Part shown: piece after piece, positions 4,639 through 5,659 of the stretch
How positions within the stretch are numbered: the first letter of the stretch is position 1
How the letters are laid out: every line of letters starts with the position of its first letter
Assembly (NCBI GenBank): GCA_001797815.1
Contig: MGQK01000018.1
Span: forward strand, 287 to 5,945
Reading direction: 5' to 3'
Length of the DNA stretch: 5,659 bases
DNA from: Deltaproteobacteria bacterium RBG_13_61_14
Lineage (GTDB): Bacteria; RBG-13-61-14
Notes under the pieces: model-generated
What the model saw: only the letters and a program-made list of their open reading frames with translations
What the model was told of the DNA's origin: nothing
Databases searched by the model: none
Position numbers and translations under genes: made by a program

Positions 4639-4877
4639 TTTTCACAGGTCTTCTCCATTGCTTCTCCTCCTACTGTTTGCGTCTTGTTAAACTCCACCAC
4701 CAGCTCTTTGCCGTCGGGACATTCCACGCACCGGAGCAGGTGATCGAGGCCGTGATCGCTCATCTTCCCGCGATGCTCGACGGCCTGCTGATAATTGCTC
4801 AGACAGGCCTCCCGCGTCAGCAGCTCGCCGGTGCCGGGATCGTTGCAGTCACTCAGCTCATCCAGCCAGCGTTTCAT
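4539..4877 (-). CDS. Small zinc-ribbon-like phage protein, 112 aa
   Basis: The ATG at 4877 follows the upstream TAG with no gap (TAGATG). A purine-rich SD, GGAGGGGGTGG, lies within the end of the preceding gene. The protein has two Cys pairs, C50-x2-C53 (RCVECPDGKELVVEF) and C78-x2-C81 (TCEKCGK), a spacing that could bind one zinc ion. Residues 1-70 read like a self-contained domain rich in charged residues. A second ATG at residue 74 (position 4658) has a perfect SD, so a 39-residue protein starting MEKTCEKCGK may also be made. The tail after residue 98 is low-complexity and basic (QNTRGGPRPMRAGT) and ends soon after a CCCAAAA heptamer, where the -1 frame remains open. The genuine C-terminus may therefore be the one encoded in the other frame. 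I do not recognise a named family; a role in tail assembly is inferred only from position. Confidence 0.6.
   Translation of the reverse strand: MKRWLDELSDCNDPGTGELLTREACLSNYQQAVEHRGKMSDHGLDHLLRCVECPDGKELVVEFNKTQTVGGEAMEKTCEKCGKIMDSRGRGPKLTSPKQNTRGGPRPMRAGT
4557..4614. repeat. Two identical 12-bp palindromes flanking the slippery heptamer
   Basis: GGGCCGCGGCCC occurs at 4557-4568 and again at 4603-4614. Each is a perfect palindrome, and being palindromic the two copies can also pair with each other, which would place the CCCAAAA heptamer in a loop of 34 bases. In the mRNA one copy lies upstream and one 15 bases downstream of the heptamer. This could be chance in GC-rich coding sequence. Confidence 0.5.
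4584..4590 (-). other. Slippery-type heptamer CCCAAAA, candidate -1 frameshift site
   Basis: In the reading frame of the 112-residue protein the codons are AGC CCA AAA CAA, so the heptamer is phased as C CCA AAA, the X XXY YYZ pattern required for simultaneous -1 slippage. After slippage, translation enters the open frame ending at 4411. Tail genes of many phages use -1 frameshifting, but classically in the tail assembly chaperone gene, not here. The phasing and the open -1 frame are seen directly; the activity is inference. Confidence 0.35.
4656..4671 (-). promoter_or_regulatory. Strong internal ribosome binding site and ATG within the zinc-ribbon-like gene
   Basis: On the minus strand AGGAGGAG (4671-4664) lies five bases before an ATG at 4658-4656, in frame with the enclosing 112-codon gene. 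Shine-Dalgarno quality and spacing are better than for most starts in this window. It would initiate a short product beginning MEKTCEKCGKIMDSRGRGPK. Either two formerly separate genes have lost the stop between them, or one gene makes a long and a short form. Confidence 0.6.
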
Positions 4878-5659
4878 CTATACCACCCCCTCCACGTTAA
4901 TGTTCCAGTCATGCCGGCTGGGGCCCTCTGGCGCATCCAGCCAATCGTTGTCCGGCTTCTTAAGTAGATAGACCTCCGCCGGGTGATTGGTCTCGTCCCG
5001 GATGAAAATAAAAGGCTTAGGAACATGGTTCAGCTCCAGGTCCTGAATGTTGGCGTCATACCACGTGGGGGTGATCCCCTGAAATTTAAGCGGGATGCTG
5101 CGCCAACTGAACTTCTTGATGGTCTCAATATGTTGGCCCTCTTCGGAGCGGTTAGAGACGCAGACGTGTTTGATCCGATCAAAGTTGGTCTTCCCGTAAG
5201 TCCAGACCGGCATCTGCATCTTCGGCCCGATGAACAATAGCCCCAGATAAAAGGCCGCAGTAAATCCGGTCGGGAATTCTAAGCGCCAATACTTGTAAGT
5301 CGCGCTGGCAAAGGACTTGTCAATCACGGCGTTCGAGCCGGGCGTAAAGGCCGCGATGATGACGTTGCTCGGCGGCTCAGTGTCCCCGGCCTTGAGAGTC
5401 AGGTCCGCCGCGGCCTGAGTATAAAGATCATGGTGGATGATGACCATGCGGTCCGCGGCCTGGGCCTCGGTGTAGGCCACCTGAATGTACTGCGCGCCGG
5501 TGCCGTCCACCTTCCAGGTCAGGCCCGGTCTCCAGTCTCCCGCCTGAGCCGCGGGATACCCGGAAGCCGCGGACGATGCGGAAATCGTCCCGCCCCGGTC
5601 CGGGTCCAGGAGATTCTTATAACAGAAGATCGGTTTGGCGTTGATGGTGATTTTATTTA
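4878..5659 (-). CDS. Minor tail protein with discoidin-like N-terminal region (5' end outside window)
   Basis: The frame is open from the window edge (first whole codon at 5657) to TAG at 4880-4878, giving 259 visible residues. A GTG at 5510 could be called a start, but the 49 codons before it continue the same domain, so the true start lies upstream of the window. Visible residues 15-135 look like a discoidin / F5-8 type C sandwich: NLLD, then SASSAASGYPAAQAGD with a following Trp, then YIQVAY and YKYWRLEF. The second half (GPKMQMP, then SNRSEEGQ, then PFIFIRDETNHPAEVYLLKK) resembles phage minor tail proteins encoded close to the tail-tip gene. The first part would be a carbohydrate- or surface-binding module and the second a tail-structure module. 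The stop codon abuts the ATG of the next gene, which indicates one transcript and coupled translation. The domain reading is by eye; the tail assignment is firmer than the discoidin one. Confidence 0.65.
   Translation of the reverse strand, partial: NKITINAKPIFCYKNLLDPDRGGTISASSAASGYPAAQAGDWRPGLTWKVDGTGAQYIQVAYTEAQAADRMVIIHHDLYTQAAADLTLKAGDTEPPSNVIIAAFTPGSNAVIDKSFASATYKYWRLEFPTGFTAAFYLGLLFIGPKMQMPVWTYGKTNFDRIKHVCVSNRSEEGQHIETIKKFSWRSIPLKFQGITPTWYDANIQDLELNHVPKPFIFIRDETNHPAEVYLLKKPDNDWLDAPEGPSRHDWNINVEGVV

Noticed and set aside
4388-4967. Plus-strand open frames opposite the small zinc-ribbon-like gene
   Set aside because: No ribosome binding sites, low-quality sequence, and one start lies inside the palindromic repeat.
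5508-5510. GTG as the start of the first tail protein
   Set aside because: The frame stays open for 49 codons to the window edge and those codons encode the beginning of the same discoidin-like domain.

Overview
The window is a piece of a tailed-phage or prophage structural module. Every supportable gene lies on the minus strand, so the module reads from position 5659 down to position 1. Genes are packed end to end: several stop codons touch or nearly touch the next start, and Shine-Dalgarno (SD) sequences sit inside the preceding gene. The DNA is GC-rich, and GC-rich third positions create long open frames on the plus strand that are shadows. The sequence does not identify the host. SD motifs of the AGGAGG type indicate a bacterial host. 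No integrase, att site, tRNA or host gene is visible, so free phage and prophage cannot be separated.

Layout in reading order. (1) 5659-4878: the 3' part of a minor tail protein with a discoidin-like N-terminal region. (2) 4877-4411: a small two-Cys-pair (zinc-ribbon-like) protein with a second strong in-frame start inside it. Its frame closes early, while the -1 frame stays open for 57 more codons past a CCCAAAA slippery-type heptamer. (3) 4415-4365: two back-to-back palindromic hairpins. (4) 4337-2382: a 651-residue tail-tip or baseplate hub-like protein with an N-terminal four-cysteine cluster. (5) 2376-2352: another palindromic hairpin. (6) 2339-1833 and 1830-1351: two tandem paralogues of an unrecognised structural family. 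(7) 1349-1155: a 64-residue helical unknown. (8) 1148-1: a hydrophobic leader and a His-rich repeat, running in frame into a LamG/concanavalin-like protein that leaves the window.

The gene content fits the distal end of a tail: a tip or hub protein surrounded by carbohydrate-binding-like modules (discoidin-like upstream, LamG-like downstream) and duplicated accessory proteins that may contact the host surface. Function is inferred from family resemblance read by eye; no search was possible.

The most unusual features are the stop-less junction at 1148-1004, where a signal-like leader and an 18-bp minisatellite are fused in frame to the LamG gene; the possible -1 frameshift at 4584-4590; and the palindromic repeats that occupy the only two real intergenic gaps, both followed by a gene without a visible SD.
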